Shown piece by piece: positions 48,600 through 60,206 of a stretch of DNA of 64,000 bases. The position numbers and the translations under genes are program-made. Source of the stretch: Takakia lepidozioides (taxonomy: Eukaryota; Streptophyta; Takakiopsida; Takakiales; Takakiaceae); NCBI GenBank assembly GCA_030704615.1, contig CM060733.1:70432001-70496000 (forward strand). The letters are read 5' to 3'. Position 1 is the stretch's first letter; each line of letters begins with the position of its first letter. Below the pieces are notes generated by a model, which saw only the letters and a list, made by a program, of their open reading frames with translations, searched no databases and was not told the origin of the DNA.

Positions 48600-49525
48600 C
48601 GGCTCTATTCCTGTTTCTAGAAATCGTGAAGTATAATGACTTTCTTTCTCTTCTCCTCCGCTGGAACAAGGGCTCCCCACGATGCCCTGGAGCTCTCCAG
48701 TTTGACGTTTGCAACAAGTGCTGGTATCGCATGTAACAAAAATCAAAATGGACGTTTTCAACCGTATTTGGATGCGGGTGGGTGTTGATATTGTGTGCGA
48801 CGGAATAAATTCATCCATTTTGCGTCTTTGTATTACACCAGCTAATAAAGCGCGAAGAAAAAGGCATCCGTTGCATGCATTTGCGATAATGTAAGATGTA
48901 CTTCGCCGCCTGCCAATACATGGCGGACCTCCTTGCCTTCTTTCAAAATTCGAATGTGCCGTAGAATGTGGTGCTTTTTCAATTCCGAGCAGTTTCTTCC
49001 AGATTCGCAATAATTGTTATGCTTCAATATGCATCCACGTGTGTTGTACTGCCCTGCCCTGTGGTTTCATTTTGCCGTGACCCGCCCCATGGGGTCATTC
49101 GGATAAAGGATTGTGTCGGATATGACAATGTGTTGCACACATTCGTGAGGAGGTATCTCTTGGAGTGTCAGTGTTTGTTCTGTGCTATTCTGGCACAACA
49201 CAATCTCATTACACATCGGATCTTCCTGTTTACTGCTCTCCAGGTTGTTGCCGTCATTTCATAATGGATGGTTTCATGTCATTTTCAGGGGTTTGTTGCA
49301 TCCAAAAACAGTACGGCTTCTTGTGGCTCTGTCTTTCAAAACAGTTTTTCTGGTTGGTGCGAAGGTGAAGGTGCACGTCATCCCTACATCCTTTGCATGC
49401 ATCGCCGGCAGCCTTTGGTTTGGTGCTACCTTGTTGACCTCAGTTTGCTTGTGGTATTTCCACTTTCGATAATTACGGGCTCTCAGTTCGGGGATTCCGT
49501 TCTGAATCGCCACTTTCGTTCAGTG
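48600..49525. promoter_or_regulatory. Intergenic region between divergent genes, with G-box
   Basis: About 0.9 kb without a convincing gene separates the minus-strand acidic exon (ATG 48599) from the plus-strand transposase-like ATG (49526). It would be the shared promoter region if both starts are right. A CACGTG G-box core lies at 49036-49041. Short open frames are present but lack any recognised motif. No clear TATA box can be assigned. Confidence 0.4.
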
Positions 49526-52500
49526 ATGGAAAACATGTCGAGGGAGCGAGATGCACTCGCTCAATTCCATTCCAATGCAGGTACTCTTCCACTGACTGCC
49601 ACTGCAGACGACGATGGGTATGCAGTTGTTCATGAGGATGAACTGGTTACAGTGTTCCCGCTGGAGTTGGGTTTTCTGCCTGTTCAGAAAGAGGTGTATG
49701 ACGAGGATGGGAATTTGGATTCTGGGCACTTGGAGAAAACCTTTGGTTGGCGAGTGTGGAAGGAAGTGGAGAGTCCTTCCAGGAACATACCGTGTCCTTG
49801 GAAAAGAGAGAAGACAATCAGCAGGATCAGTCGTTACCCCTGGCACTGCAGCATCGGTCGTGCAACAGAATGGCACAGTTCCTGTGAAACAAGAGGTGAG
49901 CACATCCACTACCTTTGTGACTCTTTCAGACTCGTCCTCGGAGGATGTTTCTGAGATTCCTCCGCCAGTGCAAACTCCCTTATTGGATGATGACGAATTG
50001 CAAGAGATAACGAGTGTCATTCCAAAATTGAAAGCCCTCGCAGGTGTGCCTGGGTGCAAGAGCGAGCTACGTTTTGTTGATTGGGAGTCCCTTCCAGTGC
50101 AACGGGTTCAATACGTGCCAGCTCAGTTTGATGGGGACATCTTGTTTGAGCTCAACCCTCCCACGTCTTCCAGTGGACTGGCTGGGCTTCTACAGGGCAT
50201 GGACAAGAAACATGACGGACATCCTTGGTGCAGGACAAAAACGTCGAACATCCATAACGACATTGGCTTGAAATTTCGGAGGTCGGTTTGCGTTGGGCAT
50301 TGCAAGTGCCTGAATATTTCTTGCCCTCGGCTGAGAAACAGCGCTCAGCCAAACGAAAGTGAGTGGGAAGGTGTGCCCCTGAATCCTTTCACCCCAGGGC
50401 TTGCACCTCCCAAGACCAATACTTTTGTGTGCAGGTTCTGCAAACTTTCCCCGTCCTGTGTTTCTGTTTGCCACGCTCGTATGTATCAGGTGGCACATCG
50501 ATGCAAGACAATGACTCGTGCCTGCATTCATATGGGTGCACACGAGCATCCTGTGTCCAAAGGGAGTTGCAGGGATAGCGTGGACATCGCTAGAAATCTA
50601 CTGAAGCAAGAGTTCCACAATGCCCCTTGTGCAACACCTTCTGCTATAGCGCTTGCAGCTAGCAAGGCATTCCTGGAAAAACACATACTGGGTGAAGGGG
50701 ATGCGACACAACCAATGCTGGATGCAGATTCCCTTGAGGCAGTCATGGACCATTTCTCCGTGTTGAGCTCTCCCAATATTCGAAACCAGGTGAATGCACT
50801 CAGAATGGGCACAGGCACTGCTGGATTCATGGACAACATTATGGACCTCAAACGGAGGAGTCGCTATGAATTCATTCAAAACAGTATCTTCCCTGGCCAG
50901 GGCTCGTCCAAAGTGTATTTGTTCAAGATGTCCGCTGTGGGCCAAGGCAGTGGTGTGAGCATTGTCCGCCGAATGCAACCTGGAGGAGATTTGGCTAAAT
51001 GTTGGTTAATGTTTGATCACTGCAAATGGGTGAAGGGTTGGACAACCATGGCGTGCCATGTGTATGATCCAACGTACCAGCGTGTGCTCTCCATAGCAAT
51101 TTGTGATATGCAGTCGGAGGACACTGAATCCCAGATGCTCATGTGGAATTCCCTCCTGGCCGTCATGCAGCGCAATGGAATACAGAACACAAATTTTGCG
51201 GGCTTCATGGCTGATAGTGCACAGGCAAATTTCAATGCAGTGCGGCGCGTGTTTGGTTCGGGGGATCCTAAGGTCCCAATGGAAAATAGGGAGCGCACAT
51301 GCCTCTTCCATTGGAGTCAATCTCTGGCACGTCATACAAAGCGCTGCATTCGCCCTGACCTTCAGTTGGAGCATAGAAGGCTCTGTCTGAAGTACAAGAA
51401 TGCCACCTCAATGGGAGAAGCTGAGAGCACTTACCAGGCAATCCGGGCTTGGTGGTTCTCCTCTGGTGCTGCTACAGGTATCCACCTGAAGGAGTTGGAG
51501 GACTGGTTGGTTTTCTGGCACTTCAGGTACAGACAGTGGGGAGCTTTCATGACGACGGTAAGCCTGACAAGTTTTCCTTAAACACAAATTGCACTTTGCA
51601 TCGTGCATGTTCATTTGGGGTTGTTCGATTGTCACTTGAAGAACCTCTACCATTTCTTTTCCTTCCTCACATTTCCATGCAATGCCTCCTGCAGGACATG
51701 TCCTTGGAGGACTTGGCCGACATGCCATCGTGTAATTTGGCAGAGACTGTTCACAACGCCTGGATGCAGCAGTCTACCAAAGCAGGTCGTGACTTGTATG
51801 TGGCCACTGCTGATGACATGGTGCGGGCACTTACACAACAAACCAGGTACCGCAATTTTCTGATGGGACGGGGTGGAGGAAGGGCCCCGATACGACTTTG
51901 TTGATGCTAAGGGCTGCGAGTAGGTCCGGAGACCCGTCAAAGATGGCCAGAGCTCTAAACAGGTGCACTGAAGGCTCCCCTCTGCAATCCAGGCTCCCCC
52001 ATTTGGAAGGCGAGGAAAGATTTGGATCATGCAAAAGGAAATTAAACACTCTTCCAGGGTCAGATGGAGATTCCCATAGGCCAGACAGGGTCAATTTCTC
52101 TGTGCCAAAGGTGTCTCCAGTGCAGACTAAGTCCTGTGCCGGCCCCTTCCCAGGTGGGTCCTCCTCCTGTGGAGCAGGTGCAGAACATGCAAGCATAGCA
52201 GCGGGAATCCCATTGGAGGAGGTGGTGGCCATGGTGCAGGAATCTGATTGCATTGATAGTGACTGGCATATAGAACGCACCCACCACCAGGATCTAGAGT
52301 GGCTTGCATGGCAATTCGGACCCCTCATTCAAGAAATGCAAATCAAAAATATGCAAAGGCTCCAGGGGGACTCCAGCTCCAACATTCACAGGGTTGTTCC
52401 GACCTTATCATAGTGGGGAGTCAAAAGAGCACAAGTTTTGGTTCTGCCCAGACGATATGGCACGATGCGTGAAGGGAACAGTTCGTCCTTCCGTGATAAT

Positions 52501-53107
52501 GAAGCCCCCTCCCCCCGCAATTTGGCCTGTGAAAATTGGGACATCGCTGTCCTCAACCGAGATAAGCATGTTGGAGGAGGGAGGGTTTTGTCTTGCACAG
52601 TCCCGGGTGGTGCCCTTATGCACTGTCGGCACAGATGTGCCACATGCTCCGACAATGCCTCCACCCGGTGCCGACTCCCACCCAACAAAAAGAGATGGAA
52701 AAACAGTGCGCCGTGTTGCTTCGGGTGCAGATCACGAATGCAAGATGGAATCGGCTAGAATTTTGCAGGCTCGGGTGACTCGTATCACCAAAGTCCCTTC
52801 CCCGGGGTATGGACGGATTTACACAGTGCTGTCAATTGGCTCAGTTCTTCATGCCAAAGAATATCAGGTTACCATCGGGAATTTCCCTTCGTGCACTTGT
52901 CCGGATTTTGTAACGATGCGTGAGGGCGCTCTCGGCATGAGAGGGAAGTGGGTCCCCTGCAAGCATCAATATTACATATACCTTGTAATTATGTGTTGCG
53001 ACGGTAAGAGAGACCAATTCATTCACCAAGCCACACTAGGCTACGGAGAAGTCATCACCCTTCTGCAGCGGGACACCTCGCGTAGAGCTCCGCCAACTTC
53101 TCTTTGA
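49526..53107 (+). CDS. Zinc-finger/DDE/SWIM transposase-like gene (MULE/KDZ-like), with frame breaks
   Basis: ATG at 49526. The N-terminal part is acidic and includes a SUMO-interaction-like FVTLSDSSSEDV (about 49915-49950). A Cys/His-rich region follows at about 50215-50560 (CVGHCKCLNISC, FVCRFC, ACIHMGAHEHPV), similar to WRKY-GCM1/FLYWCH-type fingers of plant transposases. The RNase H-like core shows Asp in LMFDHCKW near 51014, acidic DTESQ near 51123, Asp in FMADSAQANF near 51211 and a CLFHW box near 51300. A GT-AG phase-0 intron lies at 51558-51694. The C-terminal SWIM finger reads CTCPDF then CKH at about 52893-52966. Frame changes near 49.82, 51.89 and 52.36 kb are small indels or missed introns. 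Role: DNA transposition (by homology). Confidence 0.7.
51558..51694 (+). other. Spliceosomal intron in the transposase-like gene
   Basis: Donor ACG|GTAAGC and acceptor CTCCTGCAG|GAC bound 137 bp. The intron is phase 0 and the downstream frame continues cleanly (MSLEDLADMPS). The reading frame of the intron itself meets a stop, which supports removal. Confidence 0.75.
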
Positions 53108-53253
53108 ACACATACGAGCCATGCCCGCTTCCCATGCTGGTTTCCAGGTTGCCGTGTGAAGACTTTTCATTTTATGACAAACATATACATTTCGTTCACG
53201 GAACCAGGGCAAATGCACTTGCGATTCATTGTAAGCGTCTCTCTGTGAATTGA

Positions 53254-53259
53254 AATAAA
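53254..53259 (+). terminator. AATAAA polyadenylation signal of the transposase-like gene
   Basis: AATAAA lies about 147 bases after the TGA of the SWIM exon (53105-53107), in AT-rich sequence before the right GCGTGAGC cluster. Position and sequence fit a plant 3' end signal. Confidence 0.45.
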
Positions 53260-53425
53260 CTGTGTCAATCATTCTGAGCTCAAATCTGCCATATTTACAT
53301 ATTCCTCTTTTTTGGCACGCATTGCAGACATGGTGCATGGTGGCCTCCTTTGTTTTGTCCACGGTAATAGGCCCTCTTCCTGCAATCCTCGCCTATAGGA
53401 CCTGCTTCTCCAGCAGATTCGTGCC

Positions 53426-53484
53426 GCTCACGCTTCCCTGAAGCGTGAGCTCAGCTCCCAGGCTCACGGGGCTGGGCTCACGCC
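53426..53484. repeat. Right GCGTGAGC cluster (possible end of a large element)
   Basis: Contains a perfect 10-bp inverted repeat, GCTCACGCTT (53426-53435) and AAGCGTGAGC (53441-53450), then GGCTCACG (53461) and GGCTCACGCC (53475-53484). Read on the minus strand it starts GGCGTGAGCCC, like the left cluster. The transposase-like gene ends 320 bp inside and LINE sequence begins about 90 bp outside. Both clusters may be terminal inverted repeats made of short hairpins (inference). Confidence 0.6.
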
Positions 53485-53574
53485 GTAGCTACGCTGCCGC
53501 TTGGGGGCAGCACCTCCGCCCAAAATGGGCAGTTGCATGCTCTGTCTAGCATGCTCGGCACTTGGGCGCTCAGC

Positions 53575-54950
53575 TAGGAAGACAGTCAAGTGTGGGGACT
53601 TCAACTTGAAAGTTTCTAACCGGTTTGAAGCCCTGGAAGAGATTGATACCAAGCAGCCAGACAGGTTAGTTGGCCCTATGTGTGCTGAAGCTGAGTGTCA
53701 GGAATCTGGAGGATTTGGCACTCTTAACTTAGCTGGACTGTGCTAAGTTCCTTGCCAAGGGTCAGGTGGTCTTATTGGGTGACTTCAATGCCCGGGTGGG
53801 TAAAGGTCTGAAAGAGCTTCAGCTTTCAACCCTGAACAATAGGTCAAAAGGTGACCCGATCCATTGTGGATTATATCATAGTGGACAAGAATCTGTTTCC
53901 CTAGAGTGCCAATGTGTTAATTGACAGAACTGATATTGCTACCTCTGACCACTTTCTGGTTTGGACTGAGATCAAAAGGTGTTTCCCCAACACCAAGAGA
54001 TCTGTGAAACGTTCAATCCAGAAGTGGCGCATTGGAAAATTCTGAAATGAAGAGGTCAAGGCTGAGTATGTCCAGGCCTTGCAAGAGGCTCTGCCCAACT
54101 TTGGCCATTTGCTCCAAGACCTTCAATCTTGCGCTGGCAATGCAAGAAATGAAGTCGAAAGAGCGGTGGACTCTTGGGAGAGTTTCGTCTCTTCTGTGGC
54201 TGAAAAGATCGTTGGGAGGAAAGTAATTGTCTGCGGTAGAGGTGTTAATTGGTGGACCAATGAGATCAAACTCAAGATTGCCGAGAGACGAGCCCTCTAT
54301 AAAGAATGCTGCAGAATGAAAGCCAATAATGACCTTTGGGTTAGGTACTACCAACTCCGCAAAGATATCAATCAGCTTGTAAGGTCTCAGAAGAAACTAT
54401 ATTGGGATAAGTTTTACGGCGAAATAAACTCAAACCACCACGGTGGAAATGACAAGAAATTTTGGTTGGCTCTTCAATGTCTATACTATCATAACTTATA
54501 TTCTCACACCAAAAGTTGTGTCACTGTTAATGGACAAAAGTCCAACTTCTTTGATATAGACCAAGGTGTAGCTGTAACTGTAACTGGGATGCACAGATCC
54601 AGAAAGTTGTTCAAACTGGCAAGGGCAAAGCACTGAGTCTCACTAAAAAATTTCACTGCAGAGGGTTTAACTTTGAGGTTAAGAAAACCTTGCTTTGCCG
54701 CGTTTCCCTGAACCTGTTTGTAGTCTGTGACGTGGGGAAGGATATCATGGATGACCTCAAGGGTCTACCCACTCTCGGCACCAGACTGAAATTTAAACTC
54801 AGGGCAGGAAGCCTACCTTTGAACAGTAAACAGAAGCAGAGAGGAAAGGGAGAGTGCAATTGCCCGTTGTGTGGGCATCCCAAAAACAATATTCATTTTC
54901 TGATTCACTGTCTGGGGTAGTCTCACCCTAAGTGTGTGGAGTCTGAATGT
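53575..54950 (+). pseudogene. LINE pol remnant 1, internally deleted
   Basis: Broken non-LTR retrotransposon ORF2. The endonuclease part shows GDFNARVGKG near 53780, a VDYII-like stretch near 53870 and a DHFLVWTEIKR equivalent near 53950, with several stops. An open stretch at 54079-54636 covers the linker to RT and the segment up to DQGV. It then jumps straight to the equivalent of the end of RT, so the RT core that copy 2 has (about 350 bp) is deleted. A C-terminal CNCPLC...H...C zinc knuckle lies at 54855-54910. Confidence 0.85.
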
Positions 54951-55239
54951 CATGTAACTGAAGGATTTGGTACTATGAATGGTTTAGCAATTCTCAAATT
55001 TTACACAAGACGAGTAAAGTCTACACACAGGGTAATTGTCCCCCTTTTGCAGAACGGTTGGCCATTCAGGAGCAATCTTACGCTACCTAGACGACAAACA
55101 ATTCACATGCAAAGGGCTGGCTTGCGGCTGGCCACAATCTAACCTCACAGGGCTAACTAACCAAAGGAAACAACTCGAAGTGGGACAAGTTCTTCGGACT
55201 AATGATATGAACTGGTTGGAGATGTCATTGGTTATAAAT
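54951..55239 (+). other. Stretch between LINE copies, no gene seen
   Basis: About 290 bp with no recognisable coding motif. It probably holds decayed LINE sequence from the end of copy 1 and the 5' part of copy 2. Confidence 0.4.
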
Positions 55240-57270
55240 GGGCAGGTAAGATGTGTATTCCAAGGCAGCCTCTGCCAAACGCGGTCAAAAAGAGGTTGGA
55301 TTCTTTGTCCGTGATTTCTTGTTTGACAATTGTGAAATTATCAACAAGGGTTTGAGGTACGAGCATAGTATATGGCTAAAGCTGAAACTGAAGGGCGGCA
55401 TGAGTACGAAGGACCTCTTTGTGGGTTGTGTTTACATGCCCACAGAGGGGACCCTTAGTGCTGACGCAGACAAAGCCTTCGAAGATGTAAAGCTAGACTG
55501 TGCTTTGTTCCTTGCCAAAGGTCAAGTGATTTTATTGGGTGACTTCAATGCCCGAGTGGGTAAAGGTCTCCATCAGGATGATATCATTGGGCCTTTTGGT
55601 GAGGACGAGCTGAACTCTAATGGCAGACGGTTAATTAACTGTCTGGAAGAGCTTCAGCTTCTGGCCTTGAACAATAGGACAAAAGGTGACCAAGTGCAGT
55701 GGATTCGTGAGAAAGCCCAAACTGGGGAACGTTCCATTGTGGATTATATCATAATGGACAAAAATTTGTTTCCCCAGAGTGCCAATGTGTTGATCGACAG
55801 AACTGATATTGGTACCTTTGACCACTTCCTGGTTTGGACTGAGATCAAAAGGTGTTTTCCCAACACCAAGAGATCTGTGAAATGTTTGATTCCGAAGTGG
55901 CGCATAGAAAAATTCCATAATGAAGAGGTCAAGGCTGAGTATGTCCAGGCCTTGCAAGAGACTCTTCCTCATTTTGTCCATTTGCTCCAAGACCTTCAGT
56001 GTTGCGCAGTCAATGCAAGAAATGAAGTCGAAAGAGCAGTGGATTCTTGGGGTATCCTTGGCAGAACTTCTAGGTCTAACAGTGAGGGGTCCTCTGATGA
56101 ATGGGAGGACACAGTTGGTAAAACTGTTCCTATGATTCAAAACAGCCCTGATGAACTGGAGTATATTTCAAAAACCTACAACACTCCCATTTTGCAGAGT
56201 TATAAGTACTCGTCTCGAGGTTGATCTGGAATCTAGAGGTACGAAGGCCAAGCTGGCTTTCGGCGAAACAGGGGCTATGTGGACCATATCTTCACTCTAA
56301 GCCAGATTATCCAGGGAAGGGAAAAAGAAGGGAAACCCACTTATGTTTTTTCCTTGGATGTCAAAAAGGTTTATGACACTGTGTGGAGAGATGGTCTATG
56401 GCTCCACCTCTGGAGTTACGGAATCAAGGGAAAAATGTGGAGAGTTGTCCATAACTTGTATGCTGATACCAAAAGTTATGTCACTGTTAATGGACAAAAG
56501 TCCAATTTCTTTGACATAGACCAGGGTGTACCTCAAGGATGTACCCTCTCCCCTCTGTTCTTCAATGTTTTCATCAATCAACGCCTCGAGGATGTGGAAT
56601 GTGAGGGATTTGGGTTAAGGGTGGGTGATGCCACCATTCCAGCCCTTATATTTGCGGATGACTTCGCAGTTATAGGGGAGACTCCTTCAAACCTCCAGGA
56701 ATTCATTGATTGCACAAAGAGATACTTTGATCTTTGGGGGCTAGAGGCTAATGTCAGTAAATGTGCAGTGGTGGCATTCAACTACAGAGGAGAGGGAGGA
56801 AGTGATCTTAAGTGGCAGTGGGGTAGTCAAGAGATCCCAGTCCTCCCTTCCTACACATACCTGGGTGTTGAGTTTTCCTCCAATTGTAACTGGGATGCAC
56901 ATATCCAGAAAGTTGTTCAACTGGCAAGGGCAAAGCGCTGAGTCTCACTAATTTTTTTCACTGCAGAGGGATTAACTCTGAGGTCAAGAAAACCTTGTTT
57001 TGCCGCATTATTAGACCTGCTATATGGGGTGCTTAAAGAGTGCATGTCAGCATGCTCCAAAACAGCCAATGTCGCTGTTCAGGGTGAGTTTGGCATCCCT
57101 TCCTTAAGCTCCCGATGAGATGAATTCAAGGTCAGATGGTGGGGTCAGTTGATGGAAACTACATTCTGGGCACTGTTAGGGCTAGGATGCGGTTCGGGCA
57201 ACTGCCAGGTAAGTTTACTGTTGCAGATGCACGGTTACTGGCTAGTCATGATTGTGTCGGATGAATTTAG
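55240..57270 (+). pseudogene. LINE pol remnant 2 (endonuclease and reverse transcriptase)
   Basis: The endonuclease frame at 55253-56224 has VGFFVRDFL, GDFNARVGKG near 55545, SIVDYIIMDK near 55735 and DHFLVWTEIKR near 55820, which are AP-endonuclease-type motifs. A frame change and a probable deletion near 56050 separate it from RT. RT starts with QAGFRRNRGYVDHIF near 56245 and includes FSLDVKKVYDTVW near 56355, QGVPQGCTLSPLFFNVFIN near 56525, the FADD active site near 56655 and YLGVEFS near 56860. RT has a stop at 56939-56941. Degraded C-terminal sequence continues to about 57270. Such elements copy themselves by target-primed reverse transcription; this copy cannot. Confidence 0.9.
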
Positions 57271-58454
57271 CTCTGGTTCGTGGATGGAAGAAACAAGCTA
57301 TGTGGGCTAGTCATGCTCGTCATATGCATTTATCTTTATGAAATGATTTTGGTGAGAGACAGGCTAATGCTGGTAGGCTATTTGTATGGGGCCAAGACAG
57401 AGTGCTACAAAGTCTATTTTTTTTTCTTCTTTGGTAAGAAGGAAGCGCCAGGATCTAGAAGGCCTTGCTACTTGCCTCATGTAGTCCTAAATGTGAGTAT
57501 TAAAGCAGTAGCTGTCTAGTCAGAACTGCTATAATGTGCATGTGATGCTAGGCAACCAAACACATGGACCTTACATTCCATACTCTTGTTACCTCAGTCT
57601 CAAATATTCTCTTAGTAACCAAGACACTATTTGCAACTTTCTGAGATATATCATAATTTTGTAACTTTTACAATAAAATACAAGGTATGTGAAATAGGGC
57701 AAAGGACATAAGAGAAGTGCCTGTTGTGAGAGCGTCTAGTACACCACTTGCCTGCAGATACTTTTGGAATGCTTCCTTCTGTGATTTACTTGCCAACACA
57801 CACATATCAAGTCATCATCTGATTGGTGTGATTTCCTTGTTTGATATACATTTGTGTCCAACAACCTGTTTGTTTGTTTTTTTTTCTTGATCTTGCCATA
57901 TGAGACAACTACATTTGTTTTCTAGTACCTCTAAAGTGTCATGAAAGACATGACAAGTCTGTTATAGTTTCTTTGTGGGTACCAGGGATGTCTGCTTGTC
58001 TCAGGCAGTGGCCACATCACAAACAGATGTGAGCCCGGACTGCACCACCATAATCTTAGCATTGACTGGTGAATTACTGGTGACAATCTAAGTAAAATCG
58101 TAAGTGCTGAGAACTTCGGACTAGCTAGTTCAAGGCCCACACTCAAATCATCAAAAGCTGAATTTTTATGTACCAAGATAAGCTGGATTTTAGTGTACCT
58201 ATTGTTGATCCACTTCCAAGAGCCGATGCAAATTGATGGTGTACAATACTTGGTGTAAAAATGGTTGGGCTGCCACAGGGTACAATGTAAACAAGGTGGT
58301 TCCATGTTTGTTAACATAAAACAACTTACAAACAAGATCCCTCAATCATATTGAAACAAGAAGAATTTGCACATTTCTTTTCGTGTTGGTTCTGCCCATT
58401 CTCTTTCCTATTACAAGCAAACATTCGCATAACTGCTTGCTGAACTCAGACCTA
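57271..58454. other. Non-coding stretch, nothing recognised
   Basis: AT-rich sequence with a T-run at 57418-57428 (TTTTTTTTTCTTC) and another near 57880. No open frame has a recognisable motif and no tandem repeat is evident. Confidence 0.5.
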
Positions 58455-59085
58455 AATGTTTGAAATGTTGTTTATGATCTATGCAGCTTAAGAAGTTTTC
58501 CACTAGGAGGATTAGAAATACTTACTCTTACCGAGAGAGACAGATCGAAGAAGCAACGTCGTCAGGGATTGGGAAGCTGCCTAATTACGATTCACAAGGA
58601 CTATCAACGTTCGTACTACCAATGACAAAATGAGGGAAAGCCACGGTCTTCGCTGAAAGCTCTCAGCTTGCAAGGTGAATGATGGCGGGAAACACAGAGC
58701 TCCTACAGTTCAAGAACTGCAACAACTTCAAGAACTTGCTGCACTCAAACAACCATTGCAACATATAAGAGGGCTGTTGATACACAAAAATGTTTGAAAT
58801 GCTGTTTATGATCTATGGAGCTTAAGAGGTTTCCCACTAGGAGGATCAGAAATGCTTGCTCTTACCAGGAGAGTCAAATCGAAGAACAAACGTCGTCAGT
58901 GATTGGGAAGCCGCCTAATTAAGCCTCACAAGGATTATCAAAGTTCGTTCTACCAATGACAAAATGAGGAAAAACCACGGTTCTCGCTGAGAGCTTGTAG
59001 CTTGCAAGGTGAACGATGGCGGAAAACGCAGAGCTCATGCAGTTTAAGAACTGCAACAACTTCAAGAACCGCAACAACTTCAAGA
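58455..59085 (+). repeat. Direct duplication of a leader-like module (period about 334 bp)
   Basis: Two diverged copies, about 58455-58743 and 58789-59085, share the same run of segments: TGTTTGAAATG, CCACTAGGAGGAT, AACGTCGTCAG, TACCAATGACAAAATGAGG, then CTTGCAAGGTGAA(C/T)GATGGCGG and AGAACTGCAACAACTTCAAG. Each ends with a short open frame from ATGGCGG (MAENAELMQ... in the second). A third partial copy lies at about 63698-63740. The module could be the promoter/first-exon region of a duplicated gene or a dispersed repeat. No protein domain is recognised. Confidence 0.7.
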
Positions 59086-59450
59086 ACCGGGCAGACCCGA
59101 CGCGCTCTGGGAAAATTTGGTGCTTTGGGCGTTCTCGGGCGGGCAGTCCGGGCAGGGATAAAAAAATGTAACATACACATCTCATGTTTCATTGTTTCGC
59201 GCAAGAAGAATGGCAGAGTGTTGCCAAAGTTGAACCAATCAAAATGCTTATGTGAACCTTGAGCCCTACAACCAATCGTATTTTTGGGGAATTTTATCAA
59301 AACATTTTTTGTCAAGTGGACAAAAAGTAAGCAGTCTTGGGCCAGCAATGGCCCTTCATAGCACATGACCGATTGACTCACTAATAACAAACTACTCTTG
59401 TCACATTTGGATTCTTCATTCATTATTCAGTATTGATTATCGTTCAAACA

Positions 59451-59615
59451 CTATGGCTGCCAGTCGATAGAGTATGCAATTCCGTTGCAATGTGCCAAAG
59501 CCATGACCAATGGGCTATGGCTTCCCATGACCAAGATGTCAGGACACTCTCTTTGAACTTCCTCGCATATCGTACTCTTTATATCTCCTTGCTTCAACCA
59601 GTCTTCAAATTCCAC
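59451..59615 (-). CDS. Last exon of a universal stress protein-like gene
   Basis: The minus-strand exon starts after a TTCTTTAATGACAG acceptor and runs 55 codons in phase to TAG at 59451. It contains GDIKSTICEEV and CPDILVMGSHS, matching the G-D-x-x-x-x-I-C...D-LLV-x-GSHG signature of the universal stress protein nucleotide-binding fold. The usual GxGxxxRxxxGS(V/T) glycine-rich end is missing: the exon ends in SPLVMALAHCNG and then stops. The upstream exons (higher coordinates) are not recognised. Probably a gene remnant or fragment. Confidence 0.55.
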   Translation of the reverse strand: MEFEDWLKQGDIKSTICEEVQRECPDILVMGSHSPLVMALAHCNGIAYSIDWQP

Positions 59616-59905
59616 CTGTCATTAAAGAAAACCCACACATGAGAAAAGTACTGTCCAGCTCTCTTGTTCACCATGGATCACTTTGCCAGGGCTGCCAGAC
59701 GCACTGCAAATGCACACAAATGTGATGTGGGCGGTTTCACCCCTTCCCCCATCATTTGCTCATAGGTCTACAAAGCCTCCATCCCGCACCCCTGCTATGC
59801 ATACCCTGCAAACATCACAATCCACGACACCACATCTCGTTCAGCCATAGTCACTCCAAACTATCAAAGATTCACTCAACCAGCTAACTTGCAGAATTCA
59901 ATATG

Positions 59906-60180
59906 GATATTTAGGGCTGATTCTGATAAGAGGGAAAAACAGGGTGAAATGTGTTGAAGAAGGTGCCTTCATTAGCTAATTTTATCAATTGTGCCGCTGC
60001 TGCTGCTACGGCTTCCACTTGACCATCTACCCATGCAGGTTTCTTGTAGGTAATCATAGGTAATCTGGAAAACGGCTCCTGGCAAATCACGCACATCCAC
60101 AGGTACAAAGCGGCGTACAAAACCTGCGACGCAGCCTACTATTGTCCCTTCCTCTGTACTCTCCACCTTGCCACTCTTAA
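59906..60180 (-). other. Possible coding remnant, minus strand
   Basis: Two overlapping minus-strand frames here look better than random: FVPVDVRDLPGAVFQITYDY and, in another frame, VDGQVEAVAAAAAQLIKLAN followed by GTFFNTF. The last piece recurs in the repeated segments further right (61.6, 61.98, 62.5 and 63.0 kb). This suggests an exon of the same duplicated gene with a frameshift. No domain is recognised. Confidence 0.3.
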
Positions 60181-60206
60181 CACGGCCCTTCCTTCTGCTA
60201 CCTGTA

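Noticed and set aside
57280-57519. 79-codon ORF after LINE copy 2
   Set aside because: Runs through a T-rich tract (Phe repeat) and has no LINE or other motif; likely chance.
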